NCBI GenBank assembly: GCA_905233785.1
Contig: CAJOCV010000073.1
Location: forward strand, 1 to 15,985
DNA: 15,985 nucleotides
Source: an uncultured Oscillospiraceae bacterium
Lineage (GTDB): Bacteria > Bacillota > Clostridia > Oscillospirales > Oscillospiraceae
Direction of reading: 5' to 3'
The translations under genes were made by a program, and so were the position numbers. How positions within the stretch are numbered: the stretch's first letter is position 1; each line of letters opens with the position of its first letter. Below the pieces are notes generated by a model that was given only the letters and a program-made list of their open reading frames with translations, had not been told where the DNA came from and searched no databases. Below are positions 13,232-15,985 of this stretch, piece after piece.

Positions 13232-13588
13232 ATGGAATGGGTATTTCGCAGTGAGCTGCCCATCTATTCCCAGCTCGTGGAAAAGATCAAGCTGGGCATC
13301 GTCTCCGGGGCGCTGCCGCCCGGCACAAGGCTTGCTTCGGTGCGGGAGCTGGCGGCGGAGGCCGGCGTCAACCCCAACACCATGCAGCGCGCGCTGCAGG
13401 AGCTGGAGCGGGAGGGGCTGGTCTTCTCCCAGCGCACGGCGGGGCGCTTCGTCACGGAGGATGTGTCGGTGATCGACACGGTCAAAAGAGACCTTGCGCG
13501 GCAGCAGCTTGAGCGCTTCCGCAAGGCCATGGGAGAGCTGGGCTATGACCGGGAAGGGATCATGGCGCTATTAAAGGAGGAAGAGTAA
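13232..13588 (+). CDS. GntR family transcriptional regulator, YtrA-like
   Basis: 118 residues. A winged helix-turn-helix spans about 10-75: PIYSQLVEKIKLGIVSGALP (9-28), GTRLASVRELAAEAGVNPNT (31-50), MQRALQELEREGLV (51-64) and RTAGRFV (68-74). Only a short helical tail follows, as in the YtrA subfamily, which lacks a large ligand-binding domain. Family members in Bacillus repress ABC-transporter operons and respond to cell-wall-active compounds; the signal here is unknown. The start at 13232 has GGAGGTG 7 nt upstream. The stop directly abuts the ATG of the ABC ATPase, so they are coupled. A perfect inverted repeat overlaps its promoter. Confidence 0.93.
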   Translation: MEWVFRSELPIYSQLVEKIKLGIVSGALPPGTRLASVRELAAEAGVNPNTMQRALQELEREGLVFSQRTAGRFVTEDVSVIDTVKRDLARQQLERFRKAMGELGYDREGIMALLKEEE

Positions 13589-14284
13589 ATGGCGATCCTC
13601 GAATGCAGGGCGCTCAGTAAGCGCTTCGGCAAGGTGCAGGCGCTCGACAGCGTCAGCCTGAAAATCGAGCCGGGCCGGGTGATCGGGCTTCTGGGTCCGA
13701 ACGGCAGCGGCAAAACCACGCTCATCAAGCTCGCAAACGGGCTGCTGACCCCGACGGCGGGCGAAATCCTGGTGGACGGCAGGGCGCCGGGGAAGGAGAG
13801 CAAGGCGCTGGTCTCCTACCTCTCCGACAAGGAGTATCTGCCCGAGTGGATGACGGCGAAGCAGCTCATGGACTTTTTCGCGGATTTTTACGCGGACTTT
13901 GACCGGGAGCGCGCCGCGGAGATGCTCACGCGCCTCGGCATCGACGAGACGATGCGCGTCAAGCAGATGTCCAAGGGCACGCGCGAAAAGGTGCAGCTCA
14001 TTCTGGTCATGAGCCGGCAGGCCAAGCTCTACCTGCTCGATGAGCCCATCGGCGGCGTGGATCCCGCCACGCGCGATTACATCCTCGATACCATCATCCG
14101 CAACTACAACCCCAGCGCCGCTGTCGTGATCTCCACCCACCTGATCGCGGACGTGGAGCAGGTGCTCGACGAGGTGATTTTCATTCAGAACGGGCGCGTG
14201 CTGCTCCAGTCCTCGGTGGACGAGATCCGTGAGGAAAAGGGCAAGAGCGTCGATCAGTACTTCCGGGAGGTGTTCAAATGTTAG
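13589..14284 (+). CDS. ABC transporter ATP-binding protein
   Basis: 231 residues, single nucleotide-binding domain. Walker A is GPNGSGKT (36-43), the signature is the degenerate SKGTREK (128-134) in place of LSGGQ, Walker B is LYLLDEP (147-153) with catalytic Glu152, the D-loop is GGVD, and the switch His is in STHL (His184). The Q-loop reads SYLSDKEYL (77-85), with no clear glutamine; to my knowledge this occurs in related exporter ATPases. It drives the permease encoded next. AAAGGAGG (13573-13580) lies 8 nt before the ATG, which follows the GntR stop without a gap; the 3' end overlaps the permease start by 7 bp. Confidence 0.95.
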   Translation: MAILECRALSKRFGKVQALDSVSLKIEPGRVIGLLGPNGSGKTTLIKLANGLLTPTAGEILVDGRAPGKESKALVSYLSDKEYLPEWMTAKQLMDFFADFYADFDRERAAEMLTRLGIDETMRVKQMSKGTREKVQLILVMSRQAKLYLLDEPIGGVDPATRDYILDTIIRNYNPSAAVVISTHLIADVEQVLDEVIFIQNGRVLLQSSVDEIREEKGKSVDQYFREVFKC

Positions 14285-15108
14285 GCAAGCTTTTGAAGCA
14301 TGAATTCCGCGCCACCGGGCGCACGATGCTGCCGCTCTACGGCGCGGTCGTGGTGCTGGCGGTGCTGGCCAACGTCTCGATCCGCATGCTGAGCGGGAAC
14401 GTGGGACCCCTGCTCTCCATCTTCTTCGGGCTGATCGTCGCGGCCTTCGGTATCTGCGTCGTCGCGGCCGGCGTCATGACCATCGTGTTGATGGTCAAGC
14501 GCTTCTACACCAACTACCTCAAGGACGAGGGCTATCTGATGCACACGCTCCCCGTCAGCGTCCACGCGCTCGTATGGAGCAAGATGATCGTCTCCATCGT
14601 CTGGTTTGCCGCGACCTTCGCGGTGATCGGGCTGGTGCTGCTGCTGACCGCTTTGATCCAGACCGATACCAGCCTGGCACAGTTTTTCGCCGGCTTCCCG
14701 AGCTGGGCGGAGATCCGCGCCGTGCTTGCCCGCGAGGGCGTCCGGATGGGCGACCTGTGGCTGATCGCGCTGGAGCTGCTGATTGCCGCGATCGTGGGCG
14801 GGCTTTATACCTGCCTGCACTTTTACGCGGCCATGAGCCTGGGGCATATGTTTGCCAAGGATAAGATCCTGCTCTCCATCGTGTTCTTCGTGGGCATCAG
14901 CTTCGTGCTGAGCTTCGCCACTACCGGCTACAGCGCGGGGCGCCTTGTGAGCATGGAGAGCATCAGCGCCACGCTCGACACCGCGCGGCAGACGCTGCGC
15001 TTTGTGCAGGGCATCATCGCCGAGGCGGTGCTGGTGGAGCTGCTGGAATCCGCGGTGCTGTACCTCGCCACCGTCCTGAGCCTCAAGAAGGGCTTAAACC
15101 TCGCGTAA
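14278..15108 (+). CDS. ABC transporter permease (ABC-2-like)
   Basis: 276 residues with about six hydrophobic segments (about 15-36, 44-73, 102-127, 160-185, 197-216, 245-268). The N-terminal MLGKLLKHEFRATGR is typical of permeases encoded beside YtrA-type regulators. A cytoplasmic loop near 74-95 has KRFYTNYLKDEGYLMHTLPV, a motif I associate with these permeases and probably contacts the ATPase. GGGAGGTG lies 7 nt before the ATG, inside the ATPase gene. The substrate is unknown; export of an antimicrobial or an envelope-stress role is inferred from the regulator type only. Confidence 0.88.
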   Translation: MLGKLLKHEFRATGRTMLPLYGAVVVLAVLANVSIRMLSGNVGPLLSIFFGLIVAAFGICVVAAGVMTIVLMVKRFYTNYLKDEGYLMHTLPVSVHALVWSKMIVSIVWFAATFAVIGLVLLLTALIQTDTSLAQFFAGFPSWAEIRAVLAREGVRMGDLWLIALELLIAAIVGGLYTCLHFYAAMSLGHMFAKDKILLSIVFFVGISFVLSFATTGYSAGRLVSMESISATLDTARQTLRFVQGIIAEAVLVELLESAVLYLATVLSLKKGLNLA

Positions 15109-15111
15109 TGT

Positions 15112-15250
15112 AGTTTTCAGAATTCAGTTTTCAGAAGAAAGCGAGGGGAAATCCCTTCGTTCTCTATGCCTAAAAAGCAGGAGCTTGGCAGAACGATCCG
15201 CCAAGCTCCCGTTTTGTTTCTGAAAACTGAAAACTAAAAACTGAAAACTA
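15112..15250. repeat. Palindromic intergenic element with AGTTTTC / CTGAAAA heptamers
   Basis: The left end has three tandem 7-mers AGTTTTC, AGAATTC, AGTTTTC (15112-15132). The right end has four inverted 7-mers CTGAAAA, CTGAAAA, CTAAAAA, CTGAAAA (15220-15247), then CTA. Inside are two hairpins: CGAGGGG-AAAT-CCCTTCG (about 15142-15159) and a 10-bp stem at 15180-15209. The plan (period-7 inverted ends around two hairpins) is the same as in the element at 2397-2509, although the sequences differ. Its last triplet, read on the minus strand, is the TAG stop of the AraC-family gene. Confidence 0.75.
15180..15218. terminator. Bidirectional terminator for the ABC operon and the AraC gene
   Basis: Perfect 10-bp stem GGAGCTTGGC (15180-15189) / GCCAAGCTCC (15200-15209). 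On the plus strand CGTTTTGTTT follows, and on the minus strand TGCTTTTTA follows, so it can end both convergent transcripts. It forms the core of the palindromic element. Confidence 0.8.
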
Positions 15251-15985
15251 TTTTTTCAGTTGTCCCGGGCTGATGCCGAAGCTCTGGCGGAAGGCGCGGT
15301 GGAAGGCGGAATAGTCCGCAAAGCCGGCGCTCTCGGCGGCAAGGTTCGCGTTTGTCCCCTCGCGGATCAGCCGCGCCGCGTACAACAGCCGCTTCTGCCG
15401 CACATAGGCGTGCACCGTGCTGCCCGTCTCGGCCTTAAAAAGCCGCATGAAGTGATAGCGGCTCAGGTACACCTGCTCAGAAAGCCGCTCCACGGAAAGC
15501 TCTTCGCCAAGATGTTCGTTGATGTAGGAGAGGGTCTGGCGAATTTTGGGGTCAAAGCGCTGATCCTCCCGGCGGGGGGCTGCGTTCATGCGTCCGAGAA
15601 GCACCAAAAGCTGTAAAATATAGGTGTCGCAGAGCGTCTGCGCGCCGAAGGCGCGATCCTTCGCCGCCTGCTCGTAGCTCTGCAGGGTCTGCTCCATGGC
15701 CTTGCGCTGCCCGGCGTCCGGCACCAGGCGGTATTCGCCGGAGCGGTCGGCTTCCTCAAAGCAGTCCATCAAATGCGCTTCCGGCAGCAAACGGTCGAAA
15801 TATTTTCCGTCCAGGTATAATATAATACGTTCGTAGGGCTCCGACTTGTCGATGATGGCCTTGTGGATCGTGTGGTGCTTTACCAGCAGAATGTCCCAGG
15901 GACGCAGCGCGTAGGAGACACTCTCTACCGCGTAATCGACGCGCCCGGAGAGCAGCAGCACGATCTTGTCAAACTCGTGGTAGTG
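15248..15985 (-). CDS. AraC family transcriptional regulator, 5' end outside the window
   Basis: The frame is open to the window edge; the visible part starts HYHEFDKIVLLLSG, so at least some N-terminal residues lie beyond. The N-terminal part is the cupin-like effector domain (HxH, LSGRVDY, RPWDILLVKHHTIHKA). The C-terminal 100 residues hold the two helix-turn-helix units of AraC/XylS proteins: ELSVERLSEQVYLSRYHFMR and the second with NLAAESAGFADYSAFHRAFR, ending FGISPGQLKK. An internal GTG at 15959-15961 is not the likely start. It is probably an activator of a sugar or glycan-use operon further right, but the ligand is unknown. The TAG stop is contributed by the flanking heptamer repeat. 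Confidence 0.92.
   Translation of the reverse strand, partial: HYHEFDKIVLLLSGRVDYAVESVSYALRPWDILLVKHHTIHKAIIDKSEPYERIILYLDGKYFDRLLPEAHLMDCFEEADRSGEYRLVPDAGQRKAMEQTLQSYEQAAKDRAFGAQTLCDTYILQLLVLLGRMNAAPRREDQRFDPKIRQTLSYINEHLGEELSVERLSEQVYLSRYHFMRLFKAETGSTVHAYVRQKRLLYAARLIREGTNANLAAESAGFADYSAFHRAFRQSFGISPGQLKK

Noticed and set aside
1..15985. CRISPR array, tRNA or rRNA genes, transposase, phage genes
   Set aside because: No regularly spaced repeats with unique spacers, no recognisable tRNA or rRNA sequence, and no integrase or transposase motifs were seen. The heptamer arrays have no spacers.

Overview
The window reads as chromosome of an anaerobic, spore-forming, high-GC member of the Clostridia, most likely an Oscillospiraceae/Ruminococcaceae-type gut organism. 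This is inferred from gene content (germination protease, dipicolinate synthase), strong Gram-positive Shine-Dalgarno sites, TTGnnn-17-TATAAT promoters and GC-rich codon use. No phage, plasmid, transposase, CRISPR, rRNA or tRNA gene was recognised. The 16 genes are mostly housekeeping or sporulation genes plus a small cell-envelope block.

Layout. (1) 1-1420: gpr (spore germination protease, minus) diverges from rpsT (ribosomal protein S20, plus), which has a strong promoter and a terminator. (2) 1438-4055: a diacylglycerol-kinase-family lipid kinase and asnS, each with its own promoter, separated by a 113-bp palindromic intergenic element flanked by AGTGAAG-type heptamers; asnS ends in a strong terminator. 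(3) 4069-9906: an envelope block. A membrane-anchored phosphodiester-glycosidase-family protein (plus) converges on three minus-strand genes that probably form one transcript from a promoter at 9878-9906: an anchored leucine-rich-repeat (LRR) protein, a paralogous LRR lipoprotein, and an anchored calcineurin-like phosphoesterase. The first LRR protein seems to have lost its normal C-terminus to a palindrome-rich non-coding sequence. (4) 9999-11334: thyA-folA operon (dTMP synthesis and dihydrofolate recycling), minus strand; the ThyA is a divergent type with Cys-Ala where Cys-His is usual. (5) 11456-12908: dpaA-dpaB, dipicolinate synthase for spore-core dipicolinic acid. (6) 12909-15108: a GntR/YtrA-type repressor, ABC ATPase and ABC permease in one tightly coupled operon, preceded by a perfect 14-bp inverted repeat that is probably the repressor's operator. 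(7) 15112-15250: a second palindromic element with tandem heptamers at both ends, supplying the stop codon of an AraC-family regulator that runs off the right edge of the window.

How the genes fit together: gpr and dpaAB serve spore germination and spore maturation; rpsT, asnS and thyA-folA are growth genes; the 4.0-9.9 kb block encodes exported, Pro/Thr/Glu-linker-bearing surface proteins of unknown joint role; the GntR-ABC operon looks like a self-regulated envelope-stress or export system. The least explained signals are the two heptamer-flanked palindromic elements, the replaced LRR tail, and a hairpin sequence used as terminator at two distant sites.
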